A DNA stretch of 64,000 nucleotides from Achromobacter anxifer (GTDB lineage Bacteria > Pseudomonadota > Gammaproteobacteria > Burkholderiales > Burkholderiaceae_B). Shown piece by piece: positions 39,240 through 47,243 of this stretch. The notes beneath the pieces are model-generated. The model was not told where the DNA came from, searched no databases, and saw only the letters and a program-made list of their open reading frames with translations. The stretch is taken from positions 62,001-126,000 of the forward strand of contig NZ_CAHLAR010000002.1 in the NCBI RefSeq assembly GCF_903652925.1, written 5' to 3'. Position numbers and translations under genes: made by a program. How positions within the stretch are numbered: position 1 is the stretch's first letter; each line of letters opens with the position of its first letter.

Positions 39240-40145
39240 TTACCTCGCGGCCTTGCCGCGAAAGGCCAGGCTGGCCATTTCGCGCAGGTTGCGAGTGGCG
39301 CTGCGCTCGGTGGCGGGATTCCACGCCAGGGAAATGCCGATGGACGCGTCGGCGGGAAAATCGCTTAGCGTCTTGTAGACCACGCTGGTGCCGGGATGGC
39401 GCCGGCCGCCTGAAGGCACCAGGGCCACGCCCAGCCCGCTTTCCACCAGGCTCAAGAGCGTCTGCACCTGCACCGCCTCCTGCGTGATGCGCGGCGTGAA
39501 GCCGCGCAGCTGGCAGGCGTTGATCGCGGCCATGCGCAGGCCCGCGGCCTCGGTCGCGGTGTACATGATGAAGGCTTCGTCCGCCAGGTCCGTCAGGCGG
39601 ATGCGGCTGCGCCGCGCCAGCGGATGCGTCTTGGGCACGGCCAGCGCGAAGGTCTCGGTGGTGAGCGGCGCCAGGCGCACATTCGATCCCGCCGCCACGG
39701 GCACGCGCACGATGCCCACTTCCAGCGTATCTTCGGCGAGCTCCTGCATGATGCGTATCGACGTGGCTTCGCGCAGCACCACGGTGACGCCGGGATGGCG
39801 CTGGCGGAACGGCGTCAGGATGCGCGGCAGCACGCCGTGCGTGGCGGACCCGACGAAACCGATGCGCACCGTGCCGCCTTCGCCCGCGGCGCCGGCGCGC
39901 GCCGCCTGGCGGAACTGCTCGGCATGGAACAGCGCGCGGCGCGCCTCGTCCAGCGCAGCAAGCCCGGCTTCGGTGAGCTTCACGCCCTGGCGGCCGCGCT
40001 GGAACAGCGGCACGCCCACCGTCTCTTCGAGCTTGCGTATCGACACGGACAACGGTGGCTGCGACATGTGCAGCTTTTCGGCCGCGCGGTGGAAGTTCAG
40101 CGTTTCGGCCAGGACCACGAACTGCTGCAGATGACGGAAATCCAT
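39240..40145 (-). CDS. LysR-family transcriptional regulator
   Basis: 301-residue LysR regulator with N-terminal winged helix MDFRHLQQFVVLAETLNFHR (recognition part MSQPPLSVSIRKLE) and an effector domain from about residue 90. It resembles the CatR/BenM-like branch by length and by the FRHLQQF start. No divergent target gene: the gene behind it is fnr on the same strand. A dyad of LysR-box form lies 31-47 bases before its start, which suggests autoregulation; other targets must lie elsewhere. Confidence 0.9.
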   Translation of the reverse strand: MDFRHLQQFVVLAETLNFHRAAEKLHMSQPPLSVSIRKLEETVGVPLFQRGRQGVKLTEAGLAALDEARRALFHAEQFRQAARAGAAGEGGTVRIGFVGSATHGVLPRILTPFRQRHPGVTVVLREATSIRIMQELAEDTLEVGIVRVPVAAGSNVRLAPLTTETFALAVPKTHPLARRSRIRLTDLADEAFIMYTATEAAGLRMAAINACQLRGFTPRITQEAVQVQTLLSLVESGLGVALVPSGGRRHPGTSVVYKTLSDFPADASIGISLAWNPATERSATRNLREMASLAFRGKAAR

Positions 40146-40175
40146 GCGGACGCTCCAGGCACAAGAGACCTGGAT

Positions 40176-40192
40176 GATATGGCTTTCATATC
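40176..40192 (-). promoter_or_regulatory. LysR-type box upstream of the LysR gene
   Basis: GATATG-gcttt-CATATC is a perfect 6-bp-arm dyad containing ATAT-N7-ATAT, the T-N11-A form of LysR sites. It lies 31 bases upstream of the LysR start codon. With one mismatch the arms extend to 9 bp. Confidence 0.6.
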
Positions 40193-40248
40193 GTCATCGG
40201 GATTGGTGCTATCCCTTTGCTATCAGGCGGCGGCACATGGCCGCAGGT

Positions 40249-40983
40249 TCATCCGCAGCTGATCTTCCTGAGCGCTTCGATGTTGCGGATCTCCAGACGC
40301 CTTCTGCTGAAGCTGACCAGCGAGGCATCCTGCAGGCGCGCCAGTACGCGGCATACCGTCTCCACCTTCATGCCAAGATGGCTGGCAATATCCCCGCGCG
40401 TCATCTTGAGGACGAATTCCCGGGGCGAATAGCCGTTGACCGCCATCTGCTCCGACAAGCCCATCAGAAAGTGCGCGACGCGTTCCTCGGTGGTCATGCA
40501 TCCCAGGGCCATGAGCAGATTGCGTCCTTCATTGATGTCGTGCGCGATCAGCCGGTTGAACTGCTGGGCCGCGACGAAATCCTGCCGGCAGTTTCCCATC
40601 AGTTCGCAAAAGGGCAGGATGCAGACCAGCGAATCTTCGAGGGCGATGGCGTCGCTGGTATGTATGCCGGTTTCGATCGCATCCAGTCCGAGCACCGCGC
40701 CCCTGACGGGAAAGGCCGTGATCTGTTCCAGGCCGGCCGGGTTGGTGGCGCGGATCTTCACGGATCCGGAACGCAAGCGGTAAAGATTCTGCAAAGCGTC
40801 GCCCGCGCGATAGATGGCCTCGCCCTGATGAACCAGCCGGCGGGCGCGGGGCGCGGTCATATCCATGGATTCTGTGTCATGGCCTGCGTGACAGATGCGG
40901 GCCAGTGGGCAGACTTCACAATCGCCCGCGGCCTCCACGCGTATCGGCAATCGCTTCTCGGAAGATGACGAGCGGGTTTCCAT
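40249..40983 (-). CDS. fnr: FNR-type oxygen-sensing regulator (Crp/Fnr family)
   Basis: 244-residue Crp/Fnr protein. Four Cys in FNR positions are present: Cys22, Cys25 and Cys31 in CEVCPLARIC, and Cys121 in SLVCIL; they should hold an oxygen-labile [4Fe-4S] cluster. The cyclic-nucleotide-like beta-roll is followed by a dimer helix and winged helix (GDIASHLGMKVETVCRVLAR). The recognition helix reads ETVCR where E. coli FNR has ETISR, so the Ser is replaced by Cys211. FNR-type palindromes precede several genes of the following 11 kb. Could equally be called Anr or Btr in other genera. Confidence 0.92.
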   Translation of the reverse strand: METRSSSSEKRLPIRVEAAGDCEVCPLARICHAGHDTESMDMTAPRARRLVHQGEAIYRAGDALQNLYRLRSGSVKIRATNPAGLEQITAFPVRGAVLGLDAIETGIHTSDAIALEDSLVCILPFCELMGNCRQDFVAAQQFNRLIAHDINEGRNLLMALGCMTTEERVAHFLMGLSEQMAVNGYSPREFVLKMTRGDIASHLGMKVETVCRVLARLQDASLVSFSRRRLEIRNIEALRKISCG

Positions 40984-41131
40984 GATGGCGCCTCACTAGG
41001 TCGTACTGCCGGGACTCCGTGCTGGGCAGGCGTCGCCTGCCGGGGCGGATATGTGGTCCCAGTATGCATGCCTGCCGGGCTTTGCGCTATCGGCGCATCC
41101 CGCCAGATTTGCGTAGCGTTTACCTACGGTT

Positions 41132-41147
41132 GTAGGAAGATTCCTAC
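41132..41147. promoter_or_regulatory. Inverted repeat in the fnr upstream region
   Basis: GTAGGAA-GA-TTCCTAC, perfect 7-bp arms, with further partial symmetry outside (ACGGT on the left, ACCGT on the right). It lies in the 192-base gap between the response regulator gene and fnr, about 150 bases before the fnr start. As the response regulator is encoded next door, this is a candidate site for it; I did not see a second copy in the window. Confidence 0.45.
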
Positions 41148-41175
41148 CGTGGCCGGCGCCGCGGGCGGCGGCGGG

Positions 41176-41829
41176 TCAAGCGTCCGGCGTGTCCTTGTCG
41201 TCGATCAGCCGGTGCCGTATCGCGTAGCGCACCAGATCGGCCTGGTTGCGCAGCTGCATCTTGACCAGGATGCGGCTCTTATAGGTGCTGATGGTCTTGA
41301 CGCTGAGGAACAGCAACCGGGCGATGTCAGAGTTGTTCAGCCCCGAGGCCAGATGCCGGAACACCGAAAGTTCGCGATCGGACAGCAGCAGGTGGGGCAG
41401 GGCATCGGTATCGCCTTGACGTTCGAAGGCGATGCTCTCGGCCAGTGACTGGCTCAGGTAGCGGCCTCCGCCCGCCACCTTGCGGACCGCCGCCACCAGC
41501 TCTTCGGCGGCGCTGTCCTTGGTCAGATAGCCGGCCGCGCCCGCCTTGATCGCGCGCACCGCGTATTGCTGCTCTCCGTGCATGGTCAGCACCAGTATCG
41601 GCACCTTCGGGTAGTCATGCCTGATCTGGCGGATCAGGTCCACACCGTCGCGGCCCGGCATGGACATGTCCAGCACCAGCAGGTCCCAGGGACGTTGGGC
41701 AAGCAGCTTTAGCGCCTCCGAACCGTTTCCGGCCTCACCCTCCACCAGGATGTCGCCGGCGTGTTCCAGCAGGCGCCGCAGCCCTGCGCGCAGCAAGGTG
41801 TGGTCATCAGCCAGCGCCACGGCAATCAT
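41176..41829 (-). CDS. NarL/LuxR-type response regulator
   Basis: 217-residue two-component regulator. Receiver domain with acidic pair Asp8/Asp9, phosphoacceptor Asp54 (LLVLDMSMPG), Thr82 and Lys104 (YLTKDS); then a LuxR-type helix-turn-helix (NNSDIARLLFLSVKTISTYK). Its start overlaps the stop of the histidine kinase gene (ATGA), so the pair is coupled. It lies directly upstream of fnr in the same direction, suggesting joint action in the response to low oxygen or redox change. Confidence 0.93.
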   Translation of the reverse strand: MIAVALADDHTLLRAGLRRLLEHAGDILVEGEAGNGSEALKLLAQRPWDLLVLDMSMPGRDGVDLIRQIRHDYPKVPILVLTMHGEQQYAVRAIKAGAAGYLTKDSAAEELVAAVRKVAGGGRYLSQSLAESIAFERQGDTDALPHLLLSDRELSVFRHLASGLNNSDIARLLFLSVKTISTYKSRILVKMQLRNQADLVRYAIRHRLIDDKDTPDA

Positions 41830-42914
41830 GCGGCCTCCCAGGGAGATTCGGGCGGCTGGGCCGGCATGCGCGCATCCAGGCGGAATCCGCCCTTTTTCCG
41901 CGTGTGGATGGTGACTTCGCCATTGAGCAGCCGCACCCGTTCGCGTATGCCTTGCAAACCCAGCGACAAGGGCAGCTTCTTCGCCAGGCTATCCGGCGCG
42001 GCGCCTACGCCGTTGTCCTCGACGGTCAGCTCGCATTGCGACTCCGTGCAGCGCAGCCGCAGCTGGACCTTGGTCGCCTGCGCATGCTTGGCGATGTTGG
42101 TGAGGGCTTCCTGAACCACGCGGAACAGGGTGGTGGCTACCGGCTTGCCGGGCTCCGCAGGCCCGATGTCGATTTCAGCGTCCACGTCGATGCCGTATCT
42201 GGACACGAAGTTCGCCACCAGCCATTCGACCGCCGCGGCCAGACCCAGGTCGTCCAGCATGATCGGGCGCAGGTCGGAGGCGATGCGCCGCAGCGAGGCG
42301 AATGTCTTCTTGATCAGGCGCCGCATGCCTCGCGCGCGGGCGCGCATGTCGGTGTCGCCCGGCGGAAAGCCGGCTTCCAGCTGGGACAGCTCCATGGTCA
42401 GCGCGGTCAGGGTCTGGCCCAGGTCGTCGTGCAATTCGCGGGCGATATGCTTCTTTTCCTGTTCGCGCACATGCAGCAAGGCGTTTGAAAGCCGGGTGAG
42501 TTCATCGCGCGAGGCGCGCAGCGCCTGATCGACCCGTTGCCGTTCGGTGATGTCCCGCAGGAAAATGGACAGGAAGATGCCGGCCTGCGTCCGCGTCTGG
42601 GAAATGGACGCTTCCATGGGGAACTCTTCGCCATTTGACCGCAGGCCCCACAAAGGCCCGCCCAGGCCCATCTGGCGTTCGGAAATGCCTGTGTGCTTGA
42701 AGCGGTCGACATGCCGCGCGTGGGCGGAGCGGAACCGCGCGGGAATGAGGGTATCGAGACTGGCCCCGATGGCCTCGTCCGCGCTGCACAGGAACACGCG
42801 CTCGGCCGCCGGGTTGAACATCACGATGCGCTGGCGCTCATCTATCGTGATGATCGGCTCGGTGGCGGATTGAATGATGTCGAGCAGTGGCGGCGCGCTG
42901 AGCAAGTGCTTCAT
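41826..42914 (-). CDS. PAS-domain sensor histidine kinase (HisKA_3 type)
   Basis: 362-residue soluble sensor. A PAS domain covers about residues 10-120 (PIITIDERQRIVMFNPAAER), followed by a helix and a HisKA_3 dimer domain with the phosphorylated His162 in RELHDDLGQTL, then an ATPase domain (VVQEALTNIAKHAQATKV, VEDNGVGAA, LGLQGIRERVRLLNG). No membrane segments, so the signal is cytosolic, for example redox state. The PAS domain lacks an obvious Cys or haem motif. ATG at 42914 is chosen; a TTG 5 codons upstream has a better placed AAGGGTGG and is an alternative. Confidence 0.9.
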   Translation of the reverse strand: MKHLLSAPPLLDIIQSATEPIITIDERQRIVMFNPAAERVFLCSADEAIGASLDTLIPARFRSAHARHVDRFKHTGISERQMGLGGPLWGLRSNGEEFPMEASISQTRTQAGIFLSIFLRDITERQRVDQALRASRDELTRLSNALLHVREQEKKHIARELHDDLGQTLTALTMELSQLEAGFPPGDTDMRARARGMRRLIKKTFASLRRIASDLRPIMLDDLGLAAAVEWLVANFVSRYGIDVDAEIDIGPAEPGKPVATTLFRVVQEALTNIAKHAQATKVQLRLRCTESQCELTVEDNGVGAAPDSLAKKLPLSLGLQGIRERVRLLNGEVTIHTRKKGGFRLDARMPAQPPESPWEAA

Positions 42915-43049
42915 TGCGGGAACCTGCAAGATGCCACCCTTGGGGCGGATGACAGATCATTGCAGCACACATTCCCGCGGCAAGCTACTGGCCGGGCCAG
43001 GGTAATCTGAACGCACTAGGGCGTTGGAAAGGGGTGATAAGCGAACTGC

Positions 43050-43568
43050 TCAGTCGATGGCGGGAAGCACGGGGTCATCCCATCGCGCAGGCCCCGCCGC
43101 CCGGGTCTGCTCGCGGAAGCGGCACAGCGAGGCGTCGCACTCTTCGGCCAGCACGTCGTACTGTTTCAGGAGCAGGATGGAGCGGGGCTTGGATCCGACC
43201 AGGGTCGCAATGTCGTCGACGGCGCGGAAACCGCCGAAACCGGACATCACACAGATGACGGAGTAGGCCTTGATCAGGCGCCCTTGCATTTTCAGGAACG
43301 CGCGCATGGGAGCGGCCAGCGACCGCAGCCAGACCGGCGCAATCAGAATGACGTGATCGAAGTTGTCCAGCGTCGGACCGTCGTAGCGCACGTCAGGGCT
43401 GCGCTTGAGCAGGCTGTCGGCGACGCAGCGCCAATCGCCGCTCAGTCCGAATCTGGGGACGGCGTCACGGATCTCGTAGGCCGGCCAGCCGCTTAGCGAC
43501 GCCAGGCGCTCGGCCGCGGTCCGGGCGGTTCCGGTACGCGAATAGAACAGGATTCCGATGCGCTCCAT
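43050..43568 (-). CDS. Flavodoxin-like protein
   Basis: 172-residue protein with a flavodoxin fold: FMN phosphate-binding loop SRTGTA at the first turn (IGILFYSRTGTARTAAERLA), then DHVILIAPVWLRSLAAPMRA and SVICVMSGFGGF. It resembles the short flavodoxin or WrbA-related proteins. It may carry electrons or act as a quinone reductase; neither is proven. It follows the CBS gene by 20 bases and probably shares its transcript. Confidence 0.75.
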   Translation of the reverse strand: MERIGILFYSRTGTARTAAERLASLSGWPAYEIRDAVPRFGLSGDWRCVADSLLKRSPDVRYDGPTLDNFDHVILIAPVWLRSLAAPMRAFLKMQGRLIKAYSVICVMSGFGGFRAVDDIATLVGSKPRSILLLKQYDVLAEECDASLCRFREQTRAAGPARWDDPVLPAID

Positions 43569-43588
43569 GATGTCCCCCATTTCGATGG

Positions 43589-44044
43589 TCAGCTTTCCTG
43601 ATCCAGCAGCGCGCGCAGGATGTCCCGCCGGCTCACCACCCCGACCAGCCGGCCATCCCGGGTGACCGGGACGCGCTTGATGCCACGCTTGAGGAGCAGG
43701 TCGGCGATCTGCGCCAAGTCAGCGTCTTCCTCCACCGTGATGACGGGACTGCTCATGACGGAAGCGGCCGTCTGTTCCCCCAGCTGCAGGCTGTGCAGGA
43801 ACTCCAGGTTCAAGGCCTCGCCCTCGGCCAGCAGCGCCAGCCAATGATTCACCTTCTTCTGGTGGGAACTGTCCTGGCGTCTTACCAGGTCTCCCTCGCT
43901 GACCAGGCCGATCAGCTTGCCATCATCGCCCAGCACCATCACCGCGCTGATGCTCTTGTCGAGCATCGCGCGCATGATCTGGGAAACCGGTGTTCTCGCC
44001 GTGACGCAATAGGGATCAGGGGTCATGAGATTACGCGCGCGCAT
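43589..44044 (-). CDS. CBS-domain pair protein of the low-oxygen cluster
   Basis: 151-residue protein with two CBS motifs (RARNLMTPDPYCVTARTPVS with LIGLVSEGDLVRRQ; ASVMSSPVITVEEDADLAQI with LVGVVSRRDILRAL), separated by an insertion of about 35 residues (SSHQKKVNHWLALLAEGEAL). Likely adenine-nucleotide sensor. Start MRARNLMTP has GGAGAG 6 bases before it. An FNR-type palindrome is centred 87 bases before the start codon, and the flavodoxin-like gene follows. Confidence 0.9.
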   Translation of the reverse strand: MRARNLMTPDPYCVTARTPVSQIMRAMLDKSISAVMVLGDDGKLIGLVSEGDLVRRQDSSHQKKVNHWLALLAEGEALNLEFLHSLQLGEQTAASVMSSPVITVEEDADLAQIADLLLKRGIKRVPVTRDGRLVGVVSRRDILRALLDQES

Positions 44045-44124
44045 ATCGCTCTCCGGGACGCCAAAGGCGCAACTCATGGGTCGAGCCTGACGATTCCATA
44101 TTGAGCCTGCCAGGCCCGCGGACC

Positions 44125-44138
44125 TTGATATTGGTCAA
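44125..44138 (-). promoter_or_regulatory. FNR-type box ahead of the CBS/flavodoxin unit
   Basis: TTGAT-attg-GTCAA matches the FNR consensus (TTGAT-N4-ATCAA) at nine of ten positions and TTGAY-N4-RTCAA fully. It lies between the mgtA stop and the CBS start, 81-94 bases upstream of the latter. Confidence 0.8.
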
Positions 44139-44161
44139 GCGAACTCGCCATCGTCACGGCG

Positions 44162-46699
44162 CTAGCGCCTGAACTCGGCAAGAAAGAACCGGCGCTTTAT
44201 CTCCTGGACAGCCGCCAGATAGCAGGCCACCAGGGGGCCCAGCACGAGGTAGAAGAGGGGCGGTGGAGACACGAAGGAAAACAGGCCGGAGAGCGGCCCC
44301 AGGGGCAGCCAGAGCGCCACCGCCACGACCAGGAAACAGGCCGCCACCAGTACGCCCTGCGGCCGGCTCCGGAACGGGTTGGCGCGGGTGCGGATGACGA
44401 AGATGACGAGCACCTGCGTGCATAGCGATTCCACGAACCAGCAGGTCTGGAACTCGGCTTCCGTGGCGTTGAGCACGTGCAGGAGCAGATAGAAGGTGAT
44501 GAAGTCGAAGGCGGAGCTCACCGGTCCTATGGTGACCATGAAGCGGCGGATCAGGCCGATATCCAGCCGGCGTGGGGATGCCACGTCCTCCGCATCCACG
44601 TTGTCCAGGGGAATGGGCAACTCCGAAAGGTCGTAGAGCATGTTGTTCAACAGGATCTGGACTGGAAGCATGGGAAGAAAGGGCAGGAATAGCGCCGCGC
44701 CAGCCATGCTGAACATGTTCCCGAAATTCGAACTGGTGCCCATCATGATGTACTTGAACACGTTCATATAGGTGCGCCGGCCCTCCATGACGCCGTCATG
44801 CACCACGCCCAGGCTGCGTCTGAGCAGAATGACGCTTGCGGCTTCCCGGGCCACGTCCGTGGCGGACTCCACGGATATCCCTACGTCGGCGGCGTGCAGC
44901 GCGGGGGCGTCATTGATGCCATCCCCCATGTAGCCGACCGTGTGGCCCAGGTGCTTGCAGGCCAGCACGACACGCTCCTTTTGCGCGGGCGTCATGCGGC
45001 AGAAAAGCGTGGTCTTTTCCACGAGGCCGCGCAGGGCCGCAGTGTCCATCGAGGCAAGCTCCGCGCCGGTCAGGACGCCCTCGACCGGCAGATGCAGTTG
45101 CGCGCAGACATGGCGGGTCACGAGTTCGCTGTCTCCGGAAATGACCTTGACCTGCACGCCGCGCGCGCGCAGCGCCCTCAACGCGGAAGCCGCGCCGCGC
45201 TTGGGCGGGTCCGCGAAAGCGGCGTAGCCGTGCAGCACCATGTCCGAAGCCTCGCCGGCTTCGGCCGACGCGCAGGAGTCCGCCAGCCGCTTTGACGCAA
45301 TGGCGAGCACGCGGAATCCATCGCTTTCCATGCCGTGCAGGGTTTGCCCTGCCTGTTGCCGGACGGCTTCGGTCAACGCAGCGGGCGCAGCGTCGCCGCC
45401 AGGCGCGTATGACGTGCAGAGGCGGAGCACGTCTTCGGGCGCGCCCTTGACGATCAGCTGGACGCCGGATGGCCCATGTACCAGCGTTCCCGCCCAGCGC
45501 CGGTCAAAGTCGAAAGGCAATTGGGCCAGCAGAGTCCAGGCGTCCAGCGTGGCAGTGCAGGCCGACAGCACCGCGTCGTCGAGGGCGCTCTTCGCGCCAG
45601 CCGAATAGCGGCTGTTCACCTGCAGCAAAGTGGCTGCGCCATCGCTGGGCTTGCCCGCCACGTCCACGGTCCTGTCGAGCCGGATCCTTGCCTCGGTGAG
45701 CGTGCCGGTCTTGTCCGTGCAGAAGACGTCCATGGTGCCCAGGTTCTGGATCACCGGAAGCTGCTTGACGATGACATGCTTGCGGGCGAGCCTGATTGCG
45801 CCCCTGGCCAGGGTGACCGACACCACCATGGGCAGCAATTCCGGCGTCAGGCCGACGGCCAGGGCGATGGCGAAGAGAAACGACTCCAGCCATGGCCGGT
45901 GAAACAGGGCGTTCACCAGCAGGACGAACAGGACCAGAAACACCGTCAGCCGCATGATGAAGTAGCCGAAGCGCTGTATATCGGTGTCGAACGCGGTCGG
46001 CGTTTCGCGCTTGGAAATCTCGGCGCCGATCCGGCCCAGTTCGGCTTGCGCGCCGGTGAGAACCGCGATGGCTGTTGCATTGCCGCTGTGAATGGCGGTG
46101 CCGGCAAGGATGGCGCGCGGGGCGTCGATCGCCTGCTCTGCCGCCTCCGGGGCGACCGCGCGCTTTTCCACGGGAAAGGACTCGCCGGTCAGCAGCGCCT
46201 GGTTGACTTGCAGATGGCGGCTCGAAACCAGCCAGGCGTCCGCCGCGATGATGTCCCCCGCCTCGAGCACCAGCAGGTCGCCCGGAACGACCGACGCGGC
46301 GGGGATCCGGATCTGCTGGCCATCCCGGACCACCGTGGCCTTTTGCGCGACGGACTGTTGAAGTTTCAGCGCGGCCTGGGCGCTGCGCGCCTCCTGGAAG
46401 GCATCGAGGGTGACGCTTACCAGCACGATGCCCGCGATGATCAGGGCGTTGCCCATCTCGCCCAGGGACGCCGACACGGAGCCCGCGATCAGGAGGATGA
46501 GAACCAGGGGGCTGGCGAAGCGGCGCAGCAGGAACCTGGCGCCGTCCCACAGGCCGGCCAGCCGCGATCTGGGCGGGGCCTGCGCTTGCCGGCGGGATAC
46601 CGCCAGGGAGTTCAGGCCCTGACCGGTGCAATCCAGGCGCGCGTATAGCGTCTGTTCGTCCAGATTCCACCAGGAAGAGAGGTCGGGCCGCTCATCCAT
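44162..46699 (-). CDS. mgtA: Mg2+-importing P-type ATPase MgtA
   Basis: 845-residue P3B-type ATPase. Phosphorylated Asp is in FCTDKTGTLTEA, actuator motif LLTGESFPVEK, hinge GDGINDAPALHAADVG, and the membrane motif AVGLTPELLPMVVSVTL is the hallmark of MgtA/MgtB. About ten membrane helices are seen in the usual arrangement. It would import Mg2+ at the cost of ATP. It lies 16 bases after a universal stress protein gene and is thus likely induced with it, in contrast to the PhoP- and leader-controlled mgtA of enterics; no leader region is present here. Confidence 0.92.
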   Translation of the reverse strand: MDERPDLSSWWNLDEQTLYARLDCTGQGLNSLAVSRRQAQAPPRSRLAGLWDGARFLLRRFASPLVLILLIAGSVSASLGEMGNALIIAGIVLVSVTLDAFQEARSAQAALKLQQSVAQKATVVRDGQQIRIPAASVVPGDLLVLEAGDIIAADAWLVSSRHLQVNQALLTGESFPVEKRAVAPEAAEQAIDAPRAILAGTAIHSGNATAIAVLTGAQAELGRIGAEISKRETPTAFDTDIQRFGYFIMRLTVFLVLFVLLVNALFHRPWLESFLFAIALAVGLTPELLPMVVSVTLARGAIRLARKHVIVKQLPVIQNLGTMDVFCTDKTGTLTEARIRLDRTVDVAGKPSDGAATLLQVNSRYSAGAKSALDDAVLSACTATLDAWTLLAQLPFDFDRRWAGTLVHGPSGVQLIVKGAPEDVLRLCTSYAPGGDAAPAALTEAVRQQAGQTLHGMESDGFRVLAIASKRLADSCASAEAGEASDMVLHGYAAFADPPKRGAASALRALRARGVQVKVISGDSELVTRHVCAQLHLPVEGVLTGAELASMDTAALRGLVEKTTLFCRMTPAQKERVVLACKHLGHTVGYMGDGINDAPALHAADVGISVESATDVAREAASVILLRRSLGVVHDGVMEGRRTYMNVFKYIMMGTSSNFGNMFSMAGAALFLPFLPMLPVQILLNNMLYDLSELPIPLDNVDAEDVASPRRLDIGLIRRFMVTIGPVSSAFDFITFYLLLHVLNATEAEFQTCWFVESLCTQVLVIFVIRTRANPFRSRPQGVLVAACFLVVAVALWLPLGPLSGLFSFVSPPPLFYLVLGPLVACYLAAVQEIKRRFFLAEFRR

Positions 46700-46715
46700 C
46701 GGGCTTCCCGCGCGA

Positions 46716-47174
46716 TCACTGGGTGCCTTCGGGCGCTCTTACCAGCAGCACGGGCACGGGTGCGGCCCGCAGGATTCCTTCGGCGCTGCTGCCCAGCACC
46801 ATGCGGCGCACCCCTCGGCGGCCATGGGTGCCGATGACGATCAGATCGGCCTTCCAGCTTTCCACTTCCGCGATCACCCGCTGCTGCACGGTCTTGTCCA
46901 GGTTTTCGTAGAGCACCCCTTCCACGAGAAGGCCTTTCTCCCGGACCGTGGCCATGCCTTTTTCCAGGATCTCGGCGCCGCTTTTTCTCAGCAGATCCAG
47001 CAACTCGCCGGCATAGTAGCCGTAGGAATCCACCGCCAGGGCGAATGACAGCTCGTCGATCACGTGGATCAGGCGCAGGCTGGCGTGGGTGAGCTGGGCC
47101 AGGCGTATCGCTTCGTTCAGGCCCAGCTCAGAGGTGGCGCTGCCATCGATGGGTACGAGGATGCGTTGATACAT
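46716..47174 (-). CDS. Universal stress protein (UspA family), nucleotide-binding type
   Basis: 152-residue UspA domain protein. Start MYQRILVPIDGSATSELGLN; the ATP-binding motif G-2x-G-9x-G-S is complete (GTHGRRGVRRMVLGSSAEGI). GGAGA lies 8 bases before the ATG. An FNR-type palindrome is centred 61 bases before the start, and mgtA follows 16 bases downstream, so both probably respond to oxygen limitation. Confidence 0.92.
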   Translation of the reverse strand: MYQRILVPIDGSATSELGLNEAIRLAQLTHASLRLIHVIDELSFALAVDSYGYYAGELLDLLRKSGAEILEKGMATVREKGLLVEGVLYENLDKTVQQRVIAEVESWKADLIVIGTHGRRGVRRMVLGSSAEGILRAAPVPVLLVRAPEGTQ

Positions 47175-47228
47175 GGTTGTCTCCAGAAGGGGTATGCGCA
47201 AAGTATCGGCCTTGGAATGTGGCGGATA

Positions 47229-47242
47229 TTGATGGGAGTCAA
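47229..47242 (-). promoter_or_regulatory. FNR-type box ahead of usp-mgtA
   Basis: TTGAT-ggga-GTCAA, the same half-site pair as at 44125-44138. It lies directly beside the stop codon of the L,D-transpeptidase-like gene and 55-68 bases before the usp start, which fits an activating position near -41. Confidence 0.8.
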
Positions 47243-47243
47243 T

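Noticed and set aside
42915-42929. TTG start for the histidine kinase, 5 codons upstream of the ATG
   Set aside because: It has a reasonable ribosome site but adds no conserved residues; ATG was preferred. The choice does not affect function.
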